Assembly: GCA_045837725.1 (NCBI GenBank)
Contig: JBEWZL010000232.1
Location: 548,381-612,380, forward strand
DNA: 64,000 bases
DNA from: Vermamoeba vermiformis
Taxonomy: Eukaryota; Tubulinea; Echinamoebida
Reading direction: 5' to 3'
Shown: positions 12,006 through 24,159 of the stretch, one piece after another
Layout of the letters: each line of letters begins with the position of its first letter
Position numbering within the stretch: position 1 is the stretch's first letter
Notes under the pieces: model-generated
The model's input: the letters and a program-made list of their open reading frames with translations, nothing else
What the model was told of the DNA's origin: nothing
The model's database searches: none
Translations under genes and position numbers: made by a program

Positions 12006-15000
12006 ATGGAGGAGCAGCAACTCTACTTCGATAATTTGCCAACAGAGGCATTGTTTAGCTTCTTTTGTACATTAGATCCTTCCCTGCTTGGTAACGTAAT
12101 TGATTCCAGTAAAATCTTATGGTTATAATTTAAGGCGTAAAACATCAAAAAAATGCGCACCATTAAAATAGAAATATTATAATTAATTCAAAATATTTTA
12201 GGAACGTACAGCACGGTTTGCAAAAAATGGGCACAGATGTGCAGAGACAACGAGCTGTGGAGGCAGTATTGCATCGAAAGATGGGACAAAAATCCAAAAG
12301 AATCAGATTGTGCAAAGAACTGGCTTATTCCTGTTCGTGAAGGCGGTAAGAGGAGATGTCATTTCGCCTATCAAATTTTGAATAACATTAAATAGGCGGC
12401 TCCAAAGAAAATCGAATAGATTGGAGGAGATGTTATTTGCTACGGTAAGTAATATGTCAACTAATTGACGCTGTGTCTTATTTCAGTTTGCCAGATCGTT
12501 CCATGATAAGGGCGCGAAATTCTTTCAACTCGTTCCTGAAAAGAAACAACGACTCGGATTCTTAAAAAGAAAAAACAACAAAAAATTGCAAGCAAACGGC
12601 AACGATTTGTTCGCGAAAGGTTGGCCCGTCATTGACGATCTTGCCAGATTCGAAAAGAAGGTCCAAACTGCTATTACAAAAATAGAATTAGAAGAAGATA
12701 CTGAACCCCATGATATGCCTGATTATGTGGCACTTATGGATCTTTTTTTGGAGTTGGAGCTGTTAATCTTGCGTCAGATCAACATCTCGCGGATCAAGTT
12801 TCTCGGATGTGCTGGCAGATTTTTAGAATACGTAGCTCCGTTATTGAGGAACTTTCCAAATTATGTTCCTTCAAGGTAATTACCTCTGAATTCTCGTAAG
12901 CCTGATCCGTTTTTAATCCTTCCCTGTAGACTTGCTAGTTTTGCTGCTCAATTTTCCAAATTAGCGGCAGAAAAAGATATTCCAACTGAAGTGTCTCTCC
13001 GGCTAATGGAACAAGTTGCTCTTATATACATCGACTTAATCAGCAACGTTATCTTGCCGACTGATTTTACAGCGTCGCTTACTCACTTTATCTCCGTAAT
13101 TATTTCAATTATCGCACGCATCCTGCAAGATTCAATTGTAAGTGTTGCTATTAGCATTAGTATTAAACTTGACAAGTTTAATACTAATAACGACCATTTA
13201 GAAACAATGGGCCAACGAAGACTGTAACGAACGGCCGGTTTCAGTTTCACCAACGCAAGAGTTTGAAGCGATCCTGCACAGTCTTAGCTTGGCGTTAGGT
13301 ACAAATTTTATATAATGCTTACAATCGATTTTTCTAATCAATTTGAATAGAAAATAAGCAGGACCTTGGAATGCAACTGTTTCTTGTTGCCACGCAAATG
13401 GTACTTGACCAATCAGGAGTACAAAACACGAGCTCCGTAATCTTGCCTGTAGCAGTGTTAGCTGCTGTTGCGAGAGGTTTTGCTGGTCACATCGGAAGCA
13501 ACTCCAAAAAGTTCATGGAGAAGTACGACAAAAACTCGATGAACGTTGTCAATTGTCTTATATTGTTATTATAGCCACATCTTGCCTTTTTGGAAGCCCA
13601 GCACTGACGCCGAGTACTTAGTGCCAGCGTTGTATTATTTTTCTCAACTGTTAAGCGAAGTTGGTGAAACGGTAAGTCCGCTTTTGATAACACAATGTAA
13701 GTCTTAATAATCCCTGGTAGAGTATTCAAACCAACTACGTAGCTGAAATCATTCAACCGCTGCTGACAGTGGCTAAGCACGAAAATCACAAGTAAGGCGT
13801 TGCAAAGATGACACTTTTTATTCACAATTTTTAACTTTGTGGATCTAGTGTGCAGCGTGAAGTCGCCGATTTTGTCATTGGTTATTGCTCGAACTTGCTC
13901 AATAAGGAAGTGCTAGTGCCCTATTTAAACGATCTGTTGGATATCATGTACGGCTACTGCGGCAGCAAGAACGTGTCTGTTCGTAAGGAGGCTGTCATCG
14001 CCATCAGTTCGCTCATTATCACGTGCCAGACTGTATTCGCAAAGGTACATGGCTATACTAATCGATGTTACCCTGACACTTTAATACAGCATAAAGATCG
14101 TATCATGACGGAGTTCAAAAAGTTGCTGGCAAACGGCGATGCATCTGATCGCAAGTCAGTCATCGAAGCACTATCCAGAATTGGAGCTGGTATTGGAGAT
14201 CAAAAATCAAGCATTGAAGCAGACATTGAAGTGCTGTACGATCAAGTCGTTGAAGACTGCAAGAGAGATCGAGATGCGTACATTGATTTGTTGTTGAAAA
14301 TGACCGAGTTTGGTATCGTTGCGCTCGGTCCCAAGTTTGCAAAGCACATACCCTTCGTGTTTCCTTTGCTCATCGAAAATGCAAGACTGCAAGAGATCGA
14401 ACGAAGGGATACGGAAGAAGAAGAACAACAATCTCAAGGTGGGAGAGAAGCAATCATTAAACTGCAATTATTAGTGATTAACTAATTTGTTGGTAGCGGC
14501 AGATCTCATGGACGTGGAAGAAGGTGACGATGACGAAGACGCTGAGACGCCTCCAGACGTTGTAAGATTATATTACTTGACCTACGATAAACTAATTAGT
14601 CAATTTCAGCACATCTCCGGACAAGCTATTGGCCGCAAAGACTCAGCATTAGCGTCGCTGCTCCAAATCATCAACACGTTTGACCGTGCAGCATTCTTGG
14701 CCGTTCACGAAGAAATTTGTGCAGCACTTCAATACACATTAGCACATCAGCTGCAGAACACTGCCAGTAAGATATTACTAACCACCAATCATTGAATTGT
14801 AACATTATTCACTCTTGCCTTATTTAGAAACCCTCAGATTTGCTCGCGAGATCTTTACGGAATACATCCGAAAGTTGTTCACGAAAGGCGATCCAGAATG
14901 GTGCAAGTCTGACCGCATGTGGGTGTACTGGCTGAATAGCGCCAATATGTTCATTGAATATATGGAGGACTCCAATTCTGTTCAGCTTAACGTGCAATGC

Positions 15001-16389
15001 GTCTTTAGCATTAATCAGGTAATTAAGTCACCGTCATGATGATTTGCTAGTATACATATTATGACATTTACATCACAAACTATACTGATGTCAGTACTCC
15101 CGAGCAACCGTTCTTGACCGAACAGCTTATGGAACACTTTACTGAGGTGGTGTTTAGTTCATTGTGCGGCCAATACTACCAAGCCGAAGAAGAACGAATT
15201 CCTTTTGAAGAGATTTACGACCTCGGATCTGAAGTAAGTACTATTGAAAAACGAAATTTTTGCGACTTAAATTATTAATTATATTACGCAGATTATTGAT
15301 CTAATGGAGTCCATGTGCATCGCAAACAAGGACAAAGAATCATTTTGGAAGTTTGGCGATGCAGTTTTGGGAGAGATTCCGATGGTGTTCGAAGTCAACG
15401 GCATCGATCAGTACCGCTGGTTCGATGTTTGTCTCATTTGCACAGTCTTCGATCATTTTGGCTATGAGTTTGCGGAAGGTGACAGAGTAAGTCTTGAAAA
15501 CAATCACTCGATTTAGTAGCCTAGCTTAATAATGAACCCTTTTTTTTTTGTGACAGATTACCCTGCTGAACCTGGTCGTCGAATGTCGTGGCATTCAAAC
15601 GAAAGAAATGTACCAATGCCTCGCCAATCACATAGGTACTCATTCATAATCATTTATATTCACTAAGTATATCATTGACTGAATGGTTCTTTGACAGGTG
15701 TCATGGCCAGAAAATTCCCCGAGCTTCTTCCGAAACAAACCAATAATATCGATCGTAAGAGCCTTCATTTTAATGAGATGTATCACTAATCTATTGTTAT
15801 TATAGACCTCTGCAACTACGTGGTGCATTTGTTGATTGGTGACAACTGTCAAAGAGAAGCAGCTCCAGGTGCTTATGACAATGCATTGAGTACGTCCCCA
15901 ACTAATAATCGCATAATTTTTTACTAATCACCTTTTTGTATAATATTTGTTACTAATTACTGTTTTAGTGGCCCTGAGTTGTCTCGTATTCCATACGGCA
16001 GCACTTTACGAGAGATCGACGGACGCTACGCACCGTGCAATACTTCGTGAACGTCTTGTGACGCACATGACTAATTTGACAAGCGCATTGCCCCCTGCTG
16101 CTGTGGACGGTGATAAGATTGAAGCCGATATTTGCATTGATTATTACTGCCAGACCTTGGCAAAGTATGCACCATTAATTTTATTTTGTTAACCAAACCT
16201 CGGCCCAAACAATCGTACTAACGCCTTGTCTGTTGTAATAGGACGCAAGTGTATTTCGAAGGTGAGGATGGTGCAGCGCTCAAGAACGATGTGATTCGTG
16301 CGTTGAAAGAATCGATGGAAATGCCCGATTATAATCACCCTGATACGCACAAAATAGTCGATCCTTTGTTAAAACTGTTACAAGCGTAA
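12006..16389 (+). CDS. F-box protein fused to importin-5-like HEAT repeats, copy B
   Basis: Tandem paralogue of the gene just upstream, same strand, start ATG at 12006 (MEEQQLYFDNLPTEALFSFF), stop at 16387-16389. Domain order is the same: F-box, basic linker (LVPEKKQRLGFLKRK), HEAT repeats, then importin-5-like segments such as FAKHIPFVFPLLIENARL, an acidic insert, WFDVCLICTVFDHF, LANHIGVMARKFPELLP and LTSALPPAAVDGDK. Intron positions match those of copy A where compared. Much of the protein has diverged clearly from A, but two short tracts are almost identical at the DNA level (separate entries). One intron, at 15019-15050, is only 32 nt. Both copies keep open frames, so both look functional. 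Confidence 0.8.
13156..13188. repeat. Perfect 15-bp hairpin inside an intron of F-box-importin copy B
   Basis: Arms 13156-13170 (ATTAGTATTAAACTT) and 13174-13188 are perfect reverse complements around a 3-nt loop (GAC). It fills most of a 62-nt intron (about 13140-13201), and the branch site TACTAAT lies in the 3' arm. Confidence 0.8.
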
Positions 16390-16636
16390 TATTACGTGTC
16401 GGAAGTAAACATCTAGCGCGATATTTTCAAATTGCTCAGCTGTGCGTCATTACACTTTCTAATGTTATTTCTCTTTGGTCGGATCCGAATTGAGTTAAAA
16501 AACCAAATTCCTAGTCGTAGAATGTCTAACTTAGCTATCAATTAACCATGAATTACTTCATTTCGTGGCTTTGTTTTTTTTATTTACATGTCTCAAACAT
16601 AAAGTATGAAGGTACGACGAAGCAACAAATCTGTTA

Positions 16637-19315
16637 TTATTTGAAAGATATTTGCTGCTTAAATTCCTCGATCCAAGGCTGCACATGGAACAAATTTACA
16701 CTACGCAGCTTTTTCTGCAAGACGGAAGCAGGTGCTAAGCGCATCAATGTCTCGCGGATCTTGATTAAAGTCGGGTTAGTCCACTGTCCAATCTTCGACT
16801 GTTGATAAGACTCGTTTGCGATCTTGGTGGTGTGTGGATGTCGCGTTTTAAAGTACTGGTAAAACGCTTCTTGATGACCGTCCTTTTCATAATGGTAGTA
16901 TTTTGCCAATAAATTCGACAATACAAATACGTCTTCAATAGACATATTGGCTCCTATTGTACAATAAAAATTAGTGAGCTGAAAATTGCGAATCCGATCG
17001 GATGTGCTTTACCTTGCCCCATGTTCGGTGTGACAGGATGTGCAGCATCACCCACTAGTACTACTCGCTCGCTGCACCATTTGTTCGATGGAATTCGATC
17101 AAGAATTGGATGCACGTACAAGGAAGACGGATCCGTGCTTTGGAAGAGCAGGTTGAGCGGATGTGGCCAGCTTGAAGGTGCATTTGGATTGGGCTCGGGC
17201 GTAGGCGACTTGACTTTAATCCACCAAAATCCTTTCGATTGCGTCTGGTCGATTAAGCCCCATGAAGCTCTAATTCCATCACCGTAGAAAATAGTCATCG
17301 CCGCTGGTTTCCTTCTTTCATTTTCCAAAAATAACGATGAAATTTCGCTGTTTGATTTCAAATCGCATACGCCTCGATAACAGAGCTCACCACAATATCT
17401 GCTAGCTTCGTCGACTTCACCTTTCGCGGATCTGATAATGTTTCGGCAAAGCGAGTTGATGCCGTCAGCTCCGACGACTATTCTTCCTCGAATCATCTTC
17501 TTTTCGTCATTATTGTTATTTGCAGGTGTGTTGTAGATGATGTAGTCGGAGTATTTAGACTTTGGTTTTTCGACCGTGGATTCGAGGTGAACTGTGACGC
17601 CAGTAGCATCTTCTTCGATATTTTCGATCTTTGTAGAGTACCTATAAAATTGAGGCATTAATATCGTCACTCTTCGAAAACCTGGCGGATCTAGATCCCG
17701 CAAAAAAAATTCAAATTTTTGGGGCTTACATTATTCGCGAGGGATCAACCAAGCCGTGCAAGACGTCCATAAGCTCTTGTCGCCCAATTAATCTGAAACA
17801 TTCGCCGGTTCCCTTGACCACTTGATTCATGTCCACTAACTTCATCACGTCTTCTTTTTTGCCCTCGTGCACTGATTGGTCGTGCAGTTTGGTCATGTAA
17901 ACTCGGCGCACAGGGTACGACTTGGTTCGCCAGAATGAATCGGGAATGCCTAGTGCTTGTAGTATCTTTATGCTTGAAGGCCAAAGACCCAGATCCGCTC
18001 CGTCTTCGTGGGACTCTTTCGACTTCTTTTCTACGATGATGAACGGAATGCCTAGTCTTTGCAAACATGCAGCCAGTACCAAGCCAGAGACGCCACCGCC
18101 GGCAATAATAACTTGATCTTTTTCTTCAAAACTGCGTTCTTGGTTTTGTTTCGGGTATAAAATGAACGGTGGGGGAGACTTGCCTAGCAACACGTTGTAA
18201 ATGTAGGGATAAATGACCAAGCAGCGTAGTTGAAAATCGAGCGAGAAGATATGTCCAAATATGGAAGGCGCTGTAAAGATCTCTCGTACGAAGCAGTCAA
18301 CAAATATCACGACCAATGGGAGCGGAGCGTGCTTCAGTGAACGGAAGACCAAGTGATTGATGTGGTAGGGTCTGTCAGCGGCCAATAAATCACGTGATAT
18401 CGATAGACCAGGCACAGCGGTCACGAGCACACCAATGAGTGTCCAAATGTCGACCGGATCTGACGGACTGCGCCAAAAATAGATCACGATGCTGCTGAGG
18501 TAGGCCAATACCATCGTCACCGCGTGCAATCTGGCAGTTCTTTTGTCGCCCAAAATGACCGGCAAAGTGATCTTGCCAGCCAGCCAATCAGATCTTCTGT
18601 CTGCCATGTTCAGCACCAAAAACAGCGCAAATTTCACGAGTGCGGCAGGCACGACCAACATGGCCAATCTGGGCAGGTAGAAGTACAAGTTCCACGGGAA
18701 AGACGGCGTCTCGTAGATGATAGTTGAGGCCAATACGGCTGCAAAGTAGGGCAGTAAGACGTTCATGACCAGTGCCGCGCTCAATTCGCCGAGTGCGCGG
18801 TGGTTGAATCTGAACGGGATACCGCTGTACTGCGTGGCTAAAAATACCATGCAATAGCCCACTAAGTGAACCTTTGCCGGGAGGACGAACTTCAATGTGG
18901 CTAATGATAATACACAGCACGACCAACCGAGAATTAGGCACCTAAAGAGACTCGTGTCAGATCCGTCAAAAAAAATTCCAGTAAAATTCTAAAATAAAGG
19001 TAAGAATATTCTTAATTACCTCTTGGGACTATAACCGTTATCTACTAATACTCTACTGCCTCCAGTAAATGGGGAGCCTTGTTTGTTGAGTTGATCTGCT
19101 TTGAAGTCGTAATACTCGCCCAAGAAGTGCGCTGATAACTGACATAATAATACAAAAATCCATCCATATAAAAATTGAGAAATATTTAACGTATCGCTGT
19201 GATCATAGTGCATTTCCAATGAGTAGGCAACGCTGTAAGTGACTGCTGAAAATACGGTCATCTTCAGACGGCCTAATTTGACCAATAAATTAAGCTCTCG
19301 TTTAAGGAGCTCCAT
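16637..19315 (-). CDS. UbiA-type prenyltransferase fused to FAD-dependent monooxygenase
   Basis: One protein with two enzymes. N-terminal half: multi-pass UbiA/MenA-like membrane prenyltransferase with both Asp-rich motifs, first in GEYYDFKADQLNKQG and second in LNMADRRSDWLAGKITLP, which bind the prenyl diphosphate through Mg. C-terminal half: FAD monooxygenase of the UbiH/PHBH type with Rossmann motif IIAGGGVSGLVLAACLQRLG, the DG motif VVGADGINS and the GD motif VLVGDAAHPVTPNMGQG. The junction lies inside a single long exon (18895-17726), so the fusion is not a gene-model artefact. The start is the ATG at 19315 (MELLKRELNLLVKLGRLKMTV); a 5' UTR intron seems to end just upstream. It would prenylate and then hydroxylate or epoxidise an aromatic or quinone substrate at a membrane. 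The substrate is unknown. Confidence 0.88.
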
Positions 19316-19720
19316 GAGTGACGCTATTTGCCTGAAAGAAACAAAAATGGTAAGAAATGAAAAATCAAAAATATTTTGTGGCACGTTGATTCAGCAATAA
19401 GGATAAATATTATTAACCCCGAGCGTTTAATATTATCATTCGAATTATTTGACAAACCAATGACACGGATCAAGCAAGATAACTTACTTGAGGGAAGTGT
19501 GCGTTTGCTGGATGATTGTTGCGTCAACTATCGTACAAAACTTATTATTGCTTGGGAGCCATTGCCGTGGCGAAATAGGTTTCCGCTCCGCGTTGTTGGC
19601 GATCTGAAGCAAAAAGTCGAAAATTGACGGGATTTTCGGATTTTTAGTTTCAAGCTATTTTCCATTTTGAAGAACAACGACTGGTTTCGCTAATGAAACG
19701 TTTGCCAGATATTCGATATT
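19316..19720. promoter_or_regulatory. Divergent promoter region between UbiA-FAD and JmjC genes
   Basis: 405 nt between two start codons pointing away from each other. On the minus strand a donor-like AAGTAAGTT and an acceptor TTTCTTTCAG just before the UbiA-FAD start suggest a 5' UTR intron. No other structure seen. Confidence 0.4.
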
Positions 19721-21475
19721 ATGGAGAACAAGAAAGTAAGTTGAATTGAATTTTTTAGATTGTTTTAATGTAACGTGATTAGCAACGACAGCCACAGATG
19801 ACTAAGAAACAACCGGCAAAAAAAGTATCGCCCTCGGTACTTCCTAAAATATATTTGTCAATTATAGTGGCTATCATCGCAGCATTCTTCTACACAGATG
19901 ACATCCGCCACTCAAGCGCTTTTTCCAACATTTCAAAGCCTGTAATCCCTGTTCTGTCTCAGGCCTCGAGTCACCCAATTATTCAACAAATATTCCAGTT
20001 TTTTTCAAGCCTGCTTCCCGCATCTAAAGCGAGATCTGCTCCTGTCGAAGAGTATTCGTTGCTGGAACTTTTTGCAAACAACTCGATGGCCTGGGATATA
20101 AGTACAACGCCCATACCCATCTCCGCACCTTCAGTAATTTTGAAGTCTATTTTGGCCAAAGAAATGGACAAGATCCCGGTGGAACTGAAAAATCTTGCGA
20201 AGCAAGACACGGTCTCCGTAGACATCGTACGCCAATACATCAACAAGCAAAGATTTCACAAACTCACGGAATTATGCGGAGGACAAAACGAGCAACTGTG
20301 CCGCAAACGGATCAACAAAGCAGATCCTGAATTTGGCATAACTCCTTTGCACATGGCTCACGGACTTGGTGATCAACAGGCCATCGAGTACTTGAAGTAC
20401 CTCGGTGCAGATGCTAATCTCTTCGATAACGCTGGTCGCAAGCCGATGAACTTAACTTTTGGATCGTTCATCAAGAACTCCAAGAAGTTTGCCCGCTTGG
20501 CTGGAAGAACTGATTGCGACTTCCCTGTCGTCGATGCAAGTTCTCCTAATGCCTTCAAAGAGATTAGAAGACTAGTGAACGAAGGCGAACCGGTTTTGAT
20601 TCGCAAAGGATTGTCGTTGCTGGATGGAGGCAAAGAACTCGCAAATCTGGATCTGGAGAAACTCGTCAAGCAATATGGTGATTCTAAAGTGACAGTTGGA
20701 GAAGTACCCTATGCCAACGTCTTCAAATTGGACCACTCAATCAGCACCTTGAAAGATTATTACAATCATCACGTACTTACTAAATCCGACGCACCTCTTT
20801 ACATTTTCCAAAAGAACAACGATATAACCGAAAGCGGATTACGCGCGCTTGGAGATCTCGTCACGAAGGCATTCCCCTCGCCCAATTTAATATGCCCGGT
20901 GGAGTACGACAATACCGGTTTGGACAGCATCCACTTCTTTTGGGGCAGCAAAAACAGCGGCGCACCTTTGCATATTCACGCCGACGCTATTAATTTGGTC
21001 GTGCATGGCGAGAAGAAGTGGTTTGTCTATCCTCCCTTGCAATCCTTGTACAGTCGCAAGCATATTTCGAGATGGTTGGCTGAAGACTACGTGCATATGA
21101 GCGATGATGAGAAACCTATTGAATGCATCCAAAGAGCTGGTAAGAATTAACAAATTTTGAATTCTGATTTCAGGATTGAAAAATAATCAAAATTTGGGAT
21201 CGGAACGGTCTCCGAAAAATTGTGCACTTTTTTTTGGCTCGAGACAAAGATAGATATTAATATTATTAACTTCGCAGTATTATTTATCATTGCTATTCAC
21301 TAAAGTTAAATTACTTACTGTCATTTGTATAGGCGACATTATTTACGTGCCTTTTGACTGGAGTCACGCCGTTCTGAACACCGAGCAAACTTTTGGCTAC
21401 GCACTTGAACTGCTCAACAGACGAGAAGTTATGGCGAGCTTGCCACGTCTTTATCGCTCTTGTTCTAAGCAGTAG
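19721..21475 (+). CDS. Membrane-anchored ankyrin-JmjC (cupin-8) oxygenase
   Basis: Fe(II)/2-oxoglutarate oxygenase. The start is taken at 19721: a five-codon exon (MENKK) spliced at 19736-19782 in frame to the main exon. A single hydrophobic segment (IYLSIIVAIIAAFFYT) near the N-terminus makes it a type II membrane protein, so the catalytic part is probably lumenal or extracellular. An ankyrin unit follows (FGITPLHMAHGLGDQQAI), then the JmjC core: GAPLHIHADAINLVVHGEKK with the HxHxD iron ligands and WFVYPP, and after an intron (about 21140-21332) the distal His in VPFDWSHAVLN. Likely a protein hydroxylase acting on a secreted or membrane substrate rather than a histone demethylase; that is inference from the membrane anchor. 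Confidence 0.85.
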
Positions 21476-21954
21476 ATCTGGTTGACATTTTGGATATGAA
21501 ACTACTGTAGTTAACTCTAACGATTATGTCAATATTATTCATGTAAATATAAGCTACTATTATCATACGTATTGCACATAACGTATGGATCACTTACGCT
21601 TCGATTTTGCTATTCGGATGGATAGCGCGGATCAGACTTCGTCTCGTTGCGGCTTATCGAAATGCTACAAATATTCCCGCAACCGATCGCTCATGATATG
21701 TGGTGGGTAACGGATCAGATTTATCATTTGTGAAGTTGGGGTAAGAATAGAACGTGACCAGAATCAGTTTTCCATAGAGTCGGACAATCACCGCTCGGAT
21801 GCACAACAAAATTTAACGAGAGTTTTTGACACAAACTCAATAGCAACTGAATAGAACAACACACGAGATACTCAAAAAGTATTCAATTGTTGATTCAATC
21901 GAGGTTGTGTTGCAATGTTGTAAATTAGACGTGTAGAATTGGATTGAAAGTCGG
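21476..21954. other. Intergenic region, no feature seen
   Basis: Between the JmjC gene and the PP2C gene, both on the plus strand. It must hold the 3' end of one and the promoter of the other. I see no RNA gene, repeat or open exon. Confidence 0.4.
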
Positions 21955-23772
21955 ATGTTACGTGTTGGTTACCAAACTTATGCTGGAAATCGGTACCAAG
22001 GCTTAAATCAGGACCGTATATTATCCCATCATGTGAAAAAGCTGGATAAAAACACGAAGGAAACGAGCAATATCTGGTTATGGGCAGTCTGCGACGGCCA
22101 TAATTGTCTCGGTGAACTTGCTGCCACATCGTGCTGCGAGTCGTTTCAAAAAATATTTAATAATGTAAGTATTTAGTATTTTGGATCAATTCTACAAGAA
22201 TAGATCGAAATTCAATTTTCTCCAGGCAAACTTTCAAATCCGACCACTACAATCCATAATGCGCTACATTAATTCGTAGTAATTGATATTTGGTTAATTA
22301 TCTTTTTTAGATGGTAGAAGCGGACAGGAAGTTTGATAATAAGGGGATTGAAACTATGTACGAAAAAGCTCACAAGTCCGTTCTGGAAATATACTCCAAG
22401 CCACCGACTAAGTATGTTTAAGCTGGTACTTAATATAATCGGGGCCGTAGCTTCGCTATCAAGTTAAATTTCTATCGCGAGGTCTGCACCTCGGCTAAAT
22501 TTAATATTTAAGGTACACAATGAACCGTGGCACCTATGTGCTGAAAACAAATAAGCAAGGTGAGAAAATATATGCCATAAACAATCAAGAAAGGTAATTT
22601 TCAAAAACGCTGTTGCGTTTTTTTCCCATCTATTAGATCTGACGTACTTTAATAGAATAATTGACTTTGGAACTACGGCCTTGACCGCCATATTCGAAGA
22701 AGCAACTGGACAGCTAATTATTGCTAACTGCGGTACGCATCTGTTGGTGAGCAATTCCTTTGTGCGTGTACCTGTTTGACGCACAAAAGCTTGCTTGCAT
22801 GATATCATCTGGCCATAATAATAAGACTGTAATAATTACTTACGGTCTACTATACGATCATGCTCTAATTATTGACATTACAGGTGACTGTGAGGCACAT
22901 CTGCTTTCCAAAGAGGAAGGTTCTGAAGATTTTGTGATGGAGCGCTTGACGACGAGTCATAACGCTGCCGACAAGTCTGAAGGTAAAAACCAAATGAATA
23001 GTAATTCGATAACGTAAAGAATCTACTGTTACTGTAATGTCACCGAAAATGACATTCGCCGGAGCAAGCCGCGATCAGACGGAATTTGTGGGACGAATCT
23101 TTTGATTTACGCTCTATTTTTATAGTGCAAAGAATTACCAAGTCCTGCAATGCTAAGTTTACAGCTGATGGATACTTAGCGCCTCTACCTACAGCGCATC
23201 AAAGTTATCAAATCAATGTTACAAGATCAGTCGGACATCAAGTACGCAATGATGCTATTCAATCGAAAAGCTATTATGCTCACGATATCATTTCAAATTT
23301 AGTTATTGTTTCAGTATGGAGTTACGTATTTACCATCCATCACTTGGCACACGGTGGATTCCGCTACCCATAAAGCGTTGATAATGGCTTCTGATGGTAA
23401 GTTATACGCGGAATGACGCGCAGGGTACTACTAACTCTCACAAATCTCAAATCACCTAACAGCACGTCTTTTTAGGACTGTGGAATAATCTCACTGCGGA
23501 TCAGGTACGGGATAGTTATGAAATTATACTGCGTCTTTTCGACAAAAAAACTGTTGTCCGAGGGTACAGCAGTCAATAGAATCGAGAATAGGTAGTCCGA
23601 GGTTCCTTTACCAGACTAATTCTCCCAATTCTTTCAGATTCTGGAAACGGTCGTCTCGATTTCCGACCCACAGAAGGCCTGCGATGAACTAATAGCGTCA
23701 GTAAAAGAGCTGGAGCAATTTAGTCAAGATATTGATAACACAAGCGTTTTATTGGTGTATTTCGGGGACTGA
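21955..23772 (+). CDS. PP2C-family Ser/Thr phosphatase
   Basis: Metal-dependent protein phosphatase. Motifs in order across many short exons: NQDRILSHHV (motif 1), WLWAVCDGHNCLGELAA (the metal-binding DGH; the usual second Gly is Asn), FGTTALTAIFEEATGQLIIA and NCGTHLL (the GSTA and NVGDSR-like strands), ALIMASDGLWNNLTADQ (second metal-binding Asp), and a C-terminal DNTSVLLVYFGD. The start is at 21955 (MLRVGYQTYAGNRYQG). The GTHLL strand replaces the canonical GDSR, so Arg at that site is missing and the enzyme may be divergent or reduced in activity. Introns are AT-rich; one near 22440-22510 has a small perfect hairpin (CGAGGT/ACCTCG). Confidence 0.75.
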
Positions 23773-24159
23773 AATCTGACGGAAGTGCAAAAACAGAGGC
23801 ATTTACGAAAACGCAAAGAAGGGCGACCATAACAGTTAATATTTGCCCGCGAACCATCGAGGTAAGCCTCGTACCATTTCTTAAATCAGACGAAATTCTG
23901 AATTGCCTAAATCTGGCATCTAAAATTTTGATCCCAGAAAGGATTTGCTTTTTTGCTTTAATCTCTTTACTTAAACAAGCCACTATATTAGCGTGGTCAT
24001 GCTTACACTTATCATTCCCTAAATTTTCAGCGATGACGATTTCTTTCAATTCATTTCGCCGTCCGCAGCATTAATTAATTTTATAATGGTGAATGACAAT
24101 TGCAATTCTTTTAGAACTCCATACCAAGACCAACAACAGACAAGGCGGATCAACCGACA

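Noticed and set aside
15019-15090. C/D-box snoRNA in an F-box-importin intron (ATGATGA ... CTGA)
   Set aside because: Comparison with the paralogue shows the CTGA lies in coding exon, and there is no terminal stem.
23720-24049. 109-codon open frame on the minus strand over the PP2C 3' end
   Set aside because: It overlaps well-supported PP2C coding sequence on the other strand, and shows no domain or splice support.
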